From Ricinus communis (lineage: Eukaryota > Streptophyta > Magnoliopsida > Malpighiales > Euphorbiaceae), in the NCBI RefSeq assembly GCF_019578655.1, contig NC_063257.1:1116001-1180000 (forward strand): a stretch of DNA of 64,000 nt. Direction: 5' to 3'. Position numbers and translations under genes: made by a program. Shown here piece by piece: positions 49,701 through 62,400 of the stretch; the stretch's first letter is position 1; the number at the start of each line of letters is the position of its first letter. The notes under the pieces are model-generated. The model was not told the DNA's origin. It saw only the letters and a list, made by a program, of their open reading frames with translations, and made no database searches.

Positions 49701-50879
49701 AGCATGCCAAGACAGGATCAGGATCTTTCAACAATGGTATGTAATCATTGATAATACATGGTCATTTTCTCATTGACAGAGTAATTAATATTTGAGGCTT
49801 TTGTGTCTAGACGGATGTGAATGTTCCTTCTCCCAACCTGAAGAAATTTGAATGCACTAGCACTGCAAGATCTGATCAGGTTATTTCAATGCTGTTATGC
49901 AGTCATCAATTAACACATGTGCATTTTCTCATTAACAAAGTAAAATTAATAGTTGAGGCTTTTATGTCTAGACGGATGTGAATGTTCATTCTTCAGACCT
50001 GAAGGCAACTAAATACAATAGAACGCCAAGGCAGGATCAGGATTTCCTGACTGAGGTACATAGGGTATAGGTTGCTATTTTTTTTTTTTTCCTTTTCAAT
50101 GTTTTTTAAGAAAATCTCAAGTATGATTATTGAAAATACTTTTGCATTAATGCTCTGAGAAAGAAGTTAGTGATGCATTGTTTTCTACTGTGAGGATTAT
50201 AGCTTAAATCATGATGGTTGTTATGTCACTTCAATCACGAACAAGAAATGTGTTCTCTTAGATTGTAGCTTTATACTTTCCTTCCAATTAATACCCAAAT
50301 TATATAAAGAGAAAACTATTCAGGTAGATGAACCATTGGAGATAAATGCGATAATTTTCTGCAGCCCTTTTTACAAATCTGTTGTCTTTTCAGAAACCAT
50401 TGGATCTACCACAATCACACAAAAATGATGTTGAGTGCAACCTTGACGTGCCGGATACTGAAGTTTTATCAAACACTTCAAGCAAATCATTGAATTTGAA
50501 GAAACCGAAGAGGTTGGTTGTCTTTATCTTGCATTTGTCACGCTGATTTCTGTTTCTTCAAGATACGTTATTTTCAATTGTCAATTTTCTCTTATTAATA
50601 AAGTTCTCTATTGTATTGTAATAATCAGGAGACTTCTGCCTGCCTCATCTGTATTACTAAGGGACATAACTGCTCTTGGGATTGAGAATGAACCCGAAAA
50701 ATCAAAAGTAAGTCAATCAAGCTGGACCATTACATTTTTCCTGCTATGGATCTTAAGGTTCAGATTCTCCTTCAACTGTTTTGTAGGGAAATAGAGGCGG
50801 AAATAAATTGGCCGCCGTTGAAAGAACTCAGGGAAGCAGCTCTCTCCTGCGTTTGCTTCAAAGCAATCTCCGCCTGTAA
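43740..50879 (+). CDS. KIN6: Kinesin-like protein KIN-6
   Basis: Microtubule motor of the plant KIN-6 group (relatives of animal MKLP1/KIF23, a cytokinesis kinesin). 24 inferred coding exons: 43740-44249, 44321-44520, 44632-44755, 44865-44959, 45398-45533, 46033-46098, 46314-46376, 46585-46635, 46803-46885, 46966-47080, 47482-47530, 47619-47773, 47913-48107, 48269-48343, 48438-48542, 49130-49240, 49342-49425, 49497-49580, 49653-49736, 49811-49879, 49972-50055, 50394-50512, 50629-50707 and 50787-50879; total 942 residues, all in phase. The motor domain has LKVFLRIKPL, P-loop GPSGSGKTHT (about residue 197), switch I NSQSSRSQ (usual His replaced by Gln) and switch II DLAGAERERRTGNQ. A neck or coiled-coil segment (KIMQSFAKALWNVLK, LRSEKSKYLELEQKLED) and a tail of 28-residue repeats (about 675-846) follow. 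The end is RRLLPASSVLLRDI...SLLRLLQSNLRL, typical of KIN-6. Small exons make individual borders less certain than the gene call. Confidence 0.9.
48592..48643. repeat. 26-bp tandem duplication in a KIN-6 intron
   Basis: A unit beginning TATATTCACTTATAATAAAA occurs twice back to back in the intron after the exon ending 48542. The copies are nearly identical. Confidence 0.8.
49130..50055 (+). repeat. Tandem array of repeated exons in the KIN-6 tail
   Basis: Exons starting 49342, 49497, 49653, 49811 and 49972 are copies of one another, spaced 155, 156, 158 and 161 bp. Four are 84 bp, the fourth in order is 69 bp. Each is phase 0 at both ends and encodes a 28-residue unit like TDVNVxSxxLKxxxC, then xSTPRxDQDxxT. 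The introns between them (about 72-75 bp) are also alike: GTATGT(A)ATCAT start, an AATACATG word, and TATTTGAGGCTTTTGTGTCTAG end. The exon at 49130-49240 carries an older, diverged unit at its 3' end (SSNSPDLKPSEF, NPRGDQDVTSQ), and 48269-48343 and 48438-48542 may be still older ones (ending LDQDLLSQ, WDKDLFSQ). Confidence 0.92.
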
Positions 50880-53800
50880 CATGTACATCTTTTTAATTTC
50901 ATTCTTTGAAATGAGTTCGCGTAAAAGTTTGTTTTCTCATACTCATGCATGAGAAGGGAGGTCTTTTCTATTTTTGTTTCGGCCACCTTTGGTATAGAGT
51001 ATTATAATTATAGGAGTAACCCAGTTCGAAGAAAATTAGTTCACCACTAACAGCAAATGTATAGGGCATCTGTGGAGTTGGGCTTCACATTGTAAAAGTT
51101 CGGATCCGTGCTTGAAATTTGAAGACAATGAATTAACCGAAACTGGCCCAATTGAATGATAATTATTCTGGTCTAGTTTGAGAACATGGTTTGATGTGAA
51201 AATGTCAAGGTGCAAAGGCTTCCCTACCATTTATTTTTCAGCACCCCAAGTATTGGATAATAGAAATTTAAACATTTCAGAAGTTTGAACTCTACGCCTA
51301 CTTTTAAAGTGGTTGGATATTGTCTAATTGGCCTGTCTTTCTCACTGTTTTTATCCGGTTTGGTTTGGTTAAAACACCATCCGCTCTATTAGGTTTTACG
51401 ATGTTCTTGCAATCATGGTGATCCTTTGATTATTTGAAGTAATTAGGCCAATTGTACAAATTTGTAAGAGAAGCTGAGTGAAATGATTGAGTAATTCGTG
51501 AGAGCATTGTGGCTTGTCTATATTGGCCCAACAGCTGATCATGATAGACGATGGGCCAACCCTTTTCTTCTTCTTTTTTAAAACAAAGATAAGAATTCAT
51601 GCCAGGTTGTCTGCATAGCACTTTTATAGAAACTTTTGATTGGAGATTTTCTATGCATGGGATAATGAGTAGTAATTAGACTAATAAGTGGGATGTATGA
51701 CTGCACTCAACGTCTCATTCACCAATTGATTAGCTAAAATCCTTTTTAGCCCTTATCTTTTCCCCCCCTTTTTGTTTCTTGCTTTCAGGTGTCTTTTCAA
51801 CATGAACATGATTATTATTATCAATACTCCTCAAAGCCCCTCTTAGCCACAACAAATGCCCTCTCACTTTCCGCGTAATGGTAGTTGACCTCAAATATAA
51901 GAACTTTTAGAAGTGAGGAGCTATAAAATTTATGGGGGTACCATTCTTAGTTCTCAGCTATGTGCTTTACAATTCCGTTAGTGGAATAATGATCCAGTTC
52001 TTTTGTACGTAAGAAATCAGAATTTAGATGCTGAGTCTCAGTTCAGTGTGCCAGATAAGTACTGATGTATGGCTCTTTTCTTATTATGTTATTCAGGTAT
52101 GCGAGGAGGTTGGGTGTTGTTTCTGGGCCTCAGTTTATATGGAAATTGGCTGTATAAATGGGCTTGTTCTGATGGCTTTATCCAGCATTGGCTCAGTGGC
52201 AGTTGACCTAACATTTGACTGCCCAGACATGCAAATTATCTTCTTTTACTGAGGCAACTTTTCCAAAAGGGCTGCTTCGGTGATTCATCTGTGTATACTT
52301 AAATATAAATATGCTCTCTTGTCAATGACGATTATCAGTTGAACCTTGACTTCAAATTCATTCACCCTGAAACTTTGAATAGTGGGGAAGTTTTGGGAAG
52401 AGATGTAGATAAACAATAAACACGAGGTTGAACGAGTAAAATTAAAGTGAAAGATCATATTCTGACTTTGAAATTTTCTAAACAAGTATCGAATCAGTTT
52501 GCCATATGGTGAATATCTTGTTTATGGATTTGGATGAAGAATATTCGATAGTTGCTCTATTTGATGTATCTTAAATTAGTGCTTTTAAGCTTTTCTAGGA
52601 TCAAGATTGTTACCCGAATTGTTCTTATTCTCAGTCTTTTCAAATATATGCATTTCATTTGAAAGGACCAAAAGCAATGATCTCCCAATGCCCACCACAT
52701 GAAATATATAGATAGCACCTAGAAGGCAGTAGATGAAACAGTAAAAAGATACTGGTTTGGCATTCACATGTACAAAGATTACATAATCAACATACACATA
52801 TGTTGTTCTTTTCAATAATTAACACAGTAAAACGATAAGCTTAAGATCTCCATTAGAGATTTTCTTTTCTAAAAGAAGAAAGAAAAACGAAAAGATATAT
52901 TCTGTTTACTCATTATGCCCAAAACAAGCTATATTCTTCTAGTGTTTCTTTAAAACTTTCAAACATCTTAAGACGCTTATGGCATTAAAAGAGACAAAAA
53001 AGTTATCTAAAATTTTTTTATGTTCAATCACTCTGACAAGCCACCTATAGAAAAGTTAAACCATTTCTATAGTTACTTTTGTTAAAGATTTAACGAGTAT
53101 AAGAAGCCTTGATGGACCTCCCACATTCTCATAATTCTTTCTTTTTCCCCATAAAAATGGTTAATCTGAGCTTCATTTACATGATCCTGTCCACGAAGCT
53201 TGCAGACAGAGTCAATATGATTATCCATGAAGCATTAAGAGAAAAACAAAAATTTCCTTAAGGTAGCAACAATAAATATATATATTTGATTTACTATAAT
53301 CTTAGCACGTGAAAAGGAACAAAGTCAAGCTAGAATCCTTTCAAAATTATCTTTTGACAGTAATTTTGCAGTCTTTAGCTGGCTTTTGATCACATGCAAG
53401 ATGCCTTTTTTTTTTTTCTTTTAAAGTATTATCATGGTTTCTAAGACACTTGATATATTTGTACTTTGGTGTTCAAAGTTTTCAAACACTATGATAGTTT
53501 TAAGTGGCATTTTCAATGTTTCATGTATAAGTGCTTTGCTTGAGGACCTGAAGGCCCTTAAATACCTACTACTACATGCATTTTGAGGGATCGACTTTCA
53601 GGTTCCAATTGTTATGCTTCTTGCACTTAGACTAGTTGTTATGAGTTGTTTTCATGTTATCTTTTGATCATCAGAAACAAAATGACCCCCTTTCCATTTC
53701 ATCCTGATTCTATCACTACTTAAAATGATGATTCTTACTTGTTTGGAGTAAAGAGCACAAATGGAAATTTAAAAAAATCTCTCATTTCCTTTCTTTGTTT

Positions 53801-56240
53801 CCCTTTCCCTTGATTTCCTTCAAAACAAAAGTACTGCAAGATTATTATGGTGTTGTGCATGTGGGTCATATATTCAAATAGTGCAATAGAAAGGTTTTGT
53901 TGTCATTCTTTTTGTTGTCTCTAGCTTTTCTCTTTTGATAAAGGGTATTCTTCTGGCTTTGTAGAAACAAAGCAAATTCACTTGTCATTTCGTACAAGGA
54001 AAACAAAAATCACCTTGTCGTTTTAAAAACACAAACAACAACAATGGAAGACATTGTAGATTAATAATGGCTATTCAGGTTTAATCCTTTTCCAGTTTAC
54101 TTCTCTGTTCGTAAATATTATTTGAAAGTTAATAAATTCTTAGTGAGAATCATACTAGACTTTTAGACTGCATGTCCATTTCACTTGGTATACCTATGCT
54201 TAATTTTCTTAACTTTGATATAAGAATTATACTTAGCTGAAGTAATAACAGTAGTGAGTTAGTGTTAGCTAATATTGTAGCCGGCTAGCACTAAAGGATT
54301 GGAGCTTTCCAGGTAACATAGAGGTTATGCTTGTAACAAGTTTGAGCTTTTCCTTATTCTGGAATTAATGATAAGAAAAATTGCTGTTATAATAAAAAAA
54401 CAAGCTTGAGATTTCACTTGGTTGTTATTTTCCTTCCCTACAACAGCTCAATCTAACTTGAACATGCTTTCCGGCATCAGAATTGATCGATCTAAGGTTC
54501 CTTTACTTCAATTGTTTGTTTTTACATTAGAAATCTCCATCAATTGATTCAAATTACAATTATTCAATAAATTTGTTTTCTCAAACGACGAATAACACTA
54601 ATTCTTCAATTAATGAAGGTTCGCAGCCGATAAATGGAGCTCGGGATAGTGATACAACTTAATGGCGACCCTTTTTTTAATTACATAATGCTGTTTCCTT
54701 GTATATGAATATACAATTCGGTAATTGTATGTCTAAATGGAAGTAATTATGTAAACTTGGATCGAAGTACTGTTAAACATTTAGGGCAAAAAAAAGAAAA
54801 GAACACCGGTGCCTAATGAAAACTCCCCTGAATGAAGGTGAGAATAGAGTTCTTGAATTCTGAACTCAATTTTTAAAGATTTAATTTTCATGAGTTTATG
54901 TATGTATTCAATTAGTGTTAATTAACTTTGGGGTAAAATTAATAAGAGAAGTTTGGTAAGATTAATGGGCTATTTGCAAATCATGTTATCGATTTTATTT
55001 TGATACACAAAATTTAATAAGCCGTTTGATTGAACACTGTTGCAATCAACGGTACTTGTGATGTTTTAAAGTAGTGGAGTGGTTTGACTAGTAGAAACAA
55101 ATTTTTATGAGGCCGAATACATTACCAAGTATCAATAAATTGTACTGACTAAATGGTGATAAAACTTTTCTTAAATTGTACTGACTAAGGCTGTGCTTTG
55201 ACCCATTAGAAAAGGAATTATACATTATTACATTTCATTATCTCTGCCAATTTTCTTCATACTGTAAAATAGAAGTGGCACTTCTCTATGTTGTTTTTCA
55301 TGAAATATTGGTTTTCATGTCGTCAAAATTCATCTTTTAAACCTGTTGGATTTTTCTCAATAGGAGATGTTTTTATTTAGCTCTACTATTTTTACTTTTT
55401 GCTCAGCTGAAGCAAAGATTTGAGATTGCAAATGCAAATCAAATTCTGATTTATGTGAGTAGATTTGCTGAATTTATTAGTTTTTGTATTTGGAATAGTT
55501 GAATTCTCAAACAATCGCATGTAACTAACTGATAACAGGATATTATAAGCCAGTTTGTTCTGCTCCATAAAAATGGGGTTGATATTTACTATGATTGGCA
55601 CTTTAAGAAAATGTGTTTAAGAAAATGTGTCTTGAGAAGGCTCTAATTATAGAGTCCGACTCAATTTAAAATTATAAAAATAAATAAGAGTATAAATCTT
55701 AATACAATTAAAATAATTTATAAACATGTTTTCTCCTGAATAGATTAGAAGCCTTTCAATATCTATATAAAAAATAGAGACATCACACTTGGTACGAAAC
55801 AATCTTATACATTTATATCTTTTAGCTACCTTTATATAAATTATTAAATTTTATTATTGAAGAAAGTAGCCGGACAACTCCATCCAACACATTCTAACAT
55901 TTTCTTATAATTACTTTGGACGTTGAGATCAGTCTTTAACAATGCTTGTTACCGACCGAGTTATCCGTAATGAAAGTGAGATGAAGGTGCATGTATGGGT
56001 ATGGAGCCATGGAAAACGATGTGCTGCTATCATTTTCAGCATAGGGCTTTTGCAATGTCCATCCCCTGCTTTCAGTGCAACTCATTATAGAAAGACCCAC
56101 ATTAATACCATATACCCGATTTTGACACTTTTTCCTTCTTTCTTTTCCTTATTTCAACTTCTGTCCTTTTTCTTTTTTTATTTATTTTATTAGATATTCA
56201 CTTTTAATTTTTAATATTTAGTTTTCTTTAGTTTACTGGT
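50880..56240. other. Long intergenic region, no supported gene
   Basis: About 5.4 kb with only short frames, none resembling a family. The first few hundred bases should be KIN-6 3' UTR. At about 54240-54660 there is a more structured stretch (GTAGCCGGCTAGCAC, CAAGCTTGAGATTTCACTTGG, GATCGATCTAAGG) that might be part of an old LTR, but I could not find a partner repeat in the window. Non-coding RNA genes cannot be excluded. Confidence 0.45.
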
Positions 56241-56430
56241 TCACCGTACAAGCAGGTCTCTCACGAGCCGGCTCCAAGCCAACGGCTCACGCATGCGCGG
56301 CACGTGCTTTTACCCAATTGCGAACTAAAACCGACCAGAAAATTGAAATATAATTAATATTCAAAATTGGCGAAAACTTAATTTGTATATTCTTTTTTTT
56401 TAAAAAAAAAGGAAATAGAAAAATTCACAC
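56241..56430 (+). promoter_or_regulatory. Promoter region of the TFIIS-N/EAR gene with a G-box
   Basis: A GC-richer stretch with GCCGGCTC, a RY-like CATGCG and the palindromic G-box core CACGTG at about 56301 lies about 130 bp before the GA/CT-rich leader. G-boxes bind bZIP and bHLH factors. The position fits the promoter of the downstream plus-strand gene. Confidence 0.5.
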
Positions 56431-56732
56431 GAAGAAGAAACGTTGCTCTCTCTCTTTCTCTCTGGTTCGAAAAAAAGGCTTCACAGAGAACAAAGCGAGG
56501 GTTTTGTGAAGAGAGAGAAAATAAAGGAAACACAAAAACAAAGCTTTATAGAGAGAGAAGTACTAGAGAGAGAAAGCTCAGAACTCCACTCACAATTTCT
56601 ACAGCAAGAGAAAGTTCCAATAAAGTCGACTCTTTCTTATTCTTCTTCTTATTAGTATTATTAATCTCTGCTGTAGCTGTTTCACAGCTAGGGTTTCAGT
56701 TTGCGATTCAGTGTATATATTAATTTATAAAG
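56431..56732 (+). other. 5'-UTR exon of the TFIIS-N/EAR gene
   Basis: A CT- then GA-rich leader ends in a stretch containing AGCTAGGGTTTCAG and then AAAG|GTAAAG, a good donor, at 56732. A matching acceptor CTTCTGCAG lies at about 59379. The TAGGGTTT word is common in leaders of housekeeping plant genes. The intervening intron or introns span about 2.6 kb and show no coding potential. An open frame of 70 codons in the leader looks random. Confidence 0.55.
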
Positions 56733-59419
56733 GTAAAGTTCATGTCACGCTTGTAATTACTCTTTTCTTAAAAAAAAAATTGATTTATTTCTCTATCAAT
56801 TTATTTATATTTTTTGAGGAGTTTTAGTGCTAATTAATCAAAATTTTCCCTGCATTAAATGCCATAATCTAAGTTAAGTTATTAACTCTCTCTTTTTTAA
56901 CACCTGATTTTACGATATATTGCCACAAAGCTAGGGTTTCGTCATGATTCTCCTGATTTTTTTGAACTCCTGGGTTTTGATCTTTCCGGCACATGGTAAT
57001 TTCTGTGATTTTGTTTGGTGTGGTATTGTCAAGTATTCTTTAGCAAAATTAACTTTTGGCTTCTGAACTTTATGTGTTTCTGTGTGTTTGGGGTTCATTT
57101 TTGTTGTTTATTCAATTTAGTTCTTTTTGTAATTTTAATTTTATGTTAGTTTCCCTAATCATGATTATTCTGTGCAGTTTCAGGATTGAAACATTATTTA
57201 GTTGGTGAAACTATCAATAAGTTTTGATATCTGGATAGTTACTGCTCTACATGCTGGGATCCATGTTCCTGGTAATTCTAATAGTATTGTTTATAGCTGT
57301 GCATTTTGCTATTTTATTCACTCCTGCAAATGCTATCTCTCCACATCTTTGTTCATTGAATATTTTCTCATGTTTGCAATAAGTATAAGAAGTAGGATTG
57401 GGTGATTAGTATTTTCTGGCAGATATTCTCTTATGATTGTTTTCTATATTGAATCTTTTGTTGGCTGTTTTTGTTTTTGAAACTGAAGCTTAATTATGCA
57501 TAAGTGTCTAGGTTCCTGAGATCTTTTTGAATGTATGCTGCATGTGTGATTGGATATTGCTAGGAGCATGGAAATTTTTTCCCCTTTATACTATCTGTCT
57601 GGCCTGAGTGATGCTTACCCTAAATTGCTAAATGGTTATGGTCTATGTAATCATATATAGAGTTTATATAGTAGTAAAGATGACAGGTGTCTTTCACAAT
57701 CTAAAAAAGTAAAATTTGGGAGTAGACTCTCTACTTTCGTATGGTATCTAGAAATAGAATGTACTAAACTATGGATTTTAAAAATTTGTAAACAGATCCT
57801 TGTACTCCTAACTATGGAGTACTGTGTTTGTACTGTAATTTACTTGCCTTTTGTTTTGTCTGTTATTTTCAATAATTCTGTTGCTCCTGATGCTATAGAG
57901 TACGGGGCAGGGATGATAATATCCACAGACATTTCTCTCATGTCCTGTCCGAAGAGAAAGAATATTTTTGTTGAAGATGCAACCATGTCTTTTCTCTCCA
58001 CCTGACATTTTTTTACAGTTTCCTAGAATCCGATTTGTATGATATTGTTTTTCATTACCAAAATTTCAAATAGGAAGGAAGGGCAAAAGCCCAATTATCT
58101 TGCCAATTTGTACGAGGTTATAATTCATTAATTTCTTGGCAATGTAGCATGAGCATATTCGATATACTTTTTTTGTCCAGTGATCAAGTAGGATTAATAT
58201 AGATTAAACTCTGATTAAGGAAATTATGTCTAACATGGAAGGTTAAGATAGTTTTCCCACAGGCCTCAAAACAAAAGTCCCTCTTTTTTAAGCCTGTAGG
58301 CATTCACTGAGCTTAAAGTTCACTAATTTAGATTCTATAGTCTTATATAAACTCCTCCACTCCAGGTAAGAAATTTTGCCATTACCTTTTTAGATGAGGA
58401 TATCCCTAGTGACTGATAAATTTATTTATTAGGTGGCGAGCTCTTCTTGGACTGGTAATTTGACTTAATTAGTAGAAAGGATTCTAGAAAGAAGTTTGCA
58501 ATGTGGTGTTGGGCTTTAATTTTAAAGTTAACAATGATAATAAAGATAATTGAAGCCGTAAATCTTAATAGTCTAGTTGGTATGTTTCTGTTATCTTGAT
58601 ACCATTCTTTCTGAAGGTACTGTTGCCTATGATCTTTTCCATGTTAAAATTGAATAAAGTTTTTTGGCTGTACAAAAATTTACACGAGGAAAAACATTTA
58701 AAATTGCATGGTTTATCCATGAAGGTTCGTCGACTCCCTGGTCTAGTTACATGTTACTATAGAACCATTATCAACTGCATTTGCCATATATATGTGGATG
58801 TAGTTGATAATTGTGTGGGGGTTAAATACTTCTGTGTGATGTTCATTAAGTCTAACAGCTTGTTGTGCTGCTTCCTTTTCAGTTTTCAATGAGTCCGGGT
58901 TCATTTTATGCATTTTATGGTGGTTTTGAGTTTCATAGCAATTATTTCGACTGCATATCATATGTCTTTCATTAGCACATACGATCACTTATAATTGAGT
59001 TTGGCCAAAGATGTGAAGCTCCTTTCTGGTGCTTTGGGCATTTTCAGGGTCCCATTTTGCTGTCAATAGAACCATGATTGATAAAGTGAACAGGTGGTTA
59101 GGGACATGCTCTTGATTAGCTTGACATCTTCTTTAGTTTCTTTATTTTTTTTCTCCGTTACTTATTGCCATGCATTAGAAGTGAGAAGAGTCAGGTCAAT
59201 TATATGCAATCTCCTTTACAATCGACTGGTGCTTTGTCAACTTTAGGTTCAAATTATGTTATAAGTGTCCCTGCTTGTTTTTCATTTATAGGAAGCTGAA
59301 CTGTTGTAGGTGTTGGCATGAATACTGTACACTGCTTGGAGCTGTTTACTTAGAAGTTTCATTTTCTGTCTTCTGCAGGTTATTCTGTAATTATTGTTCC
59401 CAAGGCTAACTAATTCTAT

Positions 59420-59482
59420 ATGGAAAACAGAGGATCAGTGCACCACAAGGGCTTATTTATTACCTGGAGGTGTGGAATGTGA
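59420..59482 (+). CDS. Upstream ORF, 20 codons, in the leader of the TFIIS-N/EAR gene
   Basis: ATG at 59420 opens a 20-codon frame (MENRGSVHHK then GLFITWRCGM) closed by TGA at 59480-59482, six bases before the main ATG at 59489. It is in the same frame as the main protein, so a change or readthrough of the TGA would add an N-terminal extension. It could act as a translational control element, or it may be the relic of an older longer start. Which applies cannot be decided here. Confidence 0.5.
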   Translation: MENRGSVHHKGLFITWRCGM

Positions 59483-59488
59483 AGCACT

Positions 59489-62400
59489 ATGACACTTGAA
59501 GATTTCTTTACCCTGACCGAGATGAAAGATGGGTTCACAGCCCCTTCTAGGGTGCATGAGCTGGTTGCTGTAATGCAGAAGGAGAAAGATTGTGTTGTGA
59601 ATGTTGGTGATGCAACCAGGCAGTGGGCTGCTGTTGCAAGCACAATCTCTGCTACAGAGAACAAAGATTGCCTTGATCTTTTTATTAAGTTAGATGGGCT
59701 CGGGTTTATCGATAGATGGTTAAAGGATGCTCAAAAGTTTGGTAATGATACCACTGATCGTTTTGTAGAAGAGTCACTTATTGCACTGTTGAGAGCAGTG
59801 GAAAAATTGCAAATAGATAAAGAGAGATCTGTTTCTTCTGGGATTTGGATTACCATCAATAATCTTCTTCACCACAGCAGCTCTCGAGTTCAGGATAGAG
59901 CAAGAGCACTTTACGATAGCTGGAAGCAGGATAGAGTTGATGATGCATATCATCATGATGTTCAGACACTGGGTGCATCTCGTGATGCCAGTGTGCTCAG
60001 CAGTGAGAACAGTGGGGCAGAATGTGCTGCTATGGATGTTCCTCTTCCAAGGGGAAGTGCTGATGTAGAAAATAATGTGGCAGATTCTTCCACAGATGTA
60101 AATTTGCAATCCAATTCAAATTCTCTTCACCTGGAAAGGGTTGAAGATGTACAGATTCAAATGCAAGGAAACATGGAAGATAAAGCACTAAATCCGCTTA
60201 CCATGTCTGTTATGTCAAACTCTGTTCAAGAGAGTCCTTCGATGAAGGAAAAGTCCTCAATCATTACTGTTGAAGGAACTGCTTTGACTGAGATTCGTAA
60301 TATTCTTCCTACAAAAGGAGAAAATATTGAACCAGAGTTAAATTCATCAAAGATGCTTAGCAGTTTCTCTGATAATTCAAGTATGATAGCTTCTCCCTCT
60401 AGTAAGGTAGAACCTGGAGTTAGTTCTTCCAATGCTGATCGTGCCAGTGCTAAAGAGGATCCGGCAAAAACTGTGCAGACTAATGTCAATGCAAAGGATG
60501 GTGATTTTGGTTCGAGCACTGCTGCATCTGGTGATGCAGGAATGTCTATATCTCCTAGAAAATCTACTCCAGATGATGCGGGGGTTATGAATCATGGTAG
60601 CACACCAGTGTTCAAGTCTGCAGAGTCCAGAGGTGATTGTCCTCCTGATACTATGCAGGATTCATCTGACAGTGACAGGAAACTGGAGAATCCTGAGGAT
60701 GTAGGGACTCCCTTCTCACGAATACATGACGTTGGAGTTGCTGATGATGATAGGGAACATGGCAGTGATGGTGCTGAGGATTTAAGAGATGATTCTGATT
60801 TCTCTAGACCAGACATCCATACTCGGAGCATTGATCCAATTAACAGGAGGAGATCTGATATTGAACTTGAATATGACATAGTTGATGCTCTAGAGGTTGC
60901 GCGACAAGTTGCTCAAGAAGTGGAGAGAGAGGTGGTAGATTACCGAGAACCATCTTGCAGCTCTTCTTCTGAGAAAGTCATGGAAACTGATATTAGGCAG
61001 CCAGACAGCCCAGATTCTTCTAATGCAAAGGAGTGCCCATACACAGAGGTCTCTCGAGATGACATGCCAATTGGACAGAATCAGTCTGCTGAGGCCTATC
61101 CTGGGGAAGACGGGCGTTTAGTTAGTTCGAATAATGTGGAAACTGAAGCAGAAAATGTAACACAGGAGTTGGAGTCTTCACAAGTGACAGAGGTGGCTCC
61201 TGAACCAGAAGCCTTTACAGAGAAAGGCTTCTGTGACTTTGATCTGAATCAAGAAGTCTGTTCTGATGATATGGACCGCCCAGTGAATCCCATCTCTACT
61301 CCAATATCTGTTGTTTCAGCTTCAAGGCCGGCTGTAGCATCTGGATCTCCTTCAGCACCTTTGCAGTTTGAGGGGATTCTCGGGTGGAAAGGGTCTGCAG
61401 CTACCAGTGCCTTTCGTCCAGCTTCGCCACGCAAGATTTCTGATGGGGACAAGACTCTTGATACTGGGGGAACCAGCAGTAGTTCAAAACAGAGACAGGA
61501 CAGCCTTGTTATTGATCTCAATGTGGCCGAGGATGGAGATGAGAAGGTGGACTTAATTTCAGGAAGACCATTTCCAGTCTCATCTGGCCTGCATTCTGGG
61601 GAATCTTCACTAGAAATAGGTCCAAGGAGATCAGAGAGGCCCAACCTGGATTTAAATCGCATCATCGATGATGGTGATGCTCTAGCATCAGGTTTGAGAA
61701 TGGAGGGACGGCTGTTTTACCCACGGAATGGCCATCGGAGCCCATCTCCAGCATCTTCATCGTCATCTATGCAGCCTTTGGTAAGGAACTTTGATTTGAA
61801 TGATAGGCCTCTTTTTCACAACGATTCTTTAGATCAAGGGCTCCACCATAGCAACCAAACTGTAAGTGCTTTTGGAGGATCTAAACCTCGTGATCCTGTT
61901 ATTTCTATCATGGGTACTAGAGTTGAAGTGGGTGGTAGAGTTGAAGTTGGCCGAAAGGATTTTCCTCATCAAATTCCATCCTTGCCAAATGGCAAGCCTA
62001 TGGATCCAGCAATGGATGGTAATATTGCAAGAATGGGAGGTGTTCTGGGGATTCCAACTGTTTCATACACGCATTCTCCTGTTTTTGGCTACAATGGACT
62101 GACAACAGCACCCACCATGTCTATCTCCTCTGCTGTGTATGGACCTGGTGCCTCCCTCCCTTATGTGGTCGATACGAGAGGAGCCCCTGTGGTGTCTCCA
62201 ATTTTGGGCTCTGCATCAGCTGTTCCTCCTGCTTTTTCCCAGCCGCCTTTCATTATGAGTATGAGTGGTGCACCAGTAAGTTTAAATGGTGCAGGACCCT
62301 CGAGGCACAATTTTGATCTCAATTCTGGTTTTGCAATTGAAGGTGGGAATCCTGGGGGATTAAGGCAGCTTTTCCTTCCTGGTCAAAGCAGGTCAATGGA

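Noticed and set aside
58596..58892. 98-codon plus-strand frame before the TFIIS-N/EAR gene
   Set aside because: It lies within the 5'-UTR intron, gives a hydrophobic random-looking translation and has no ATG context or neighbours supporting a gene.
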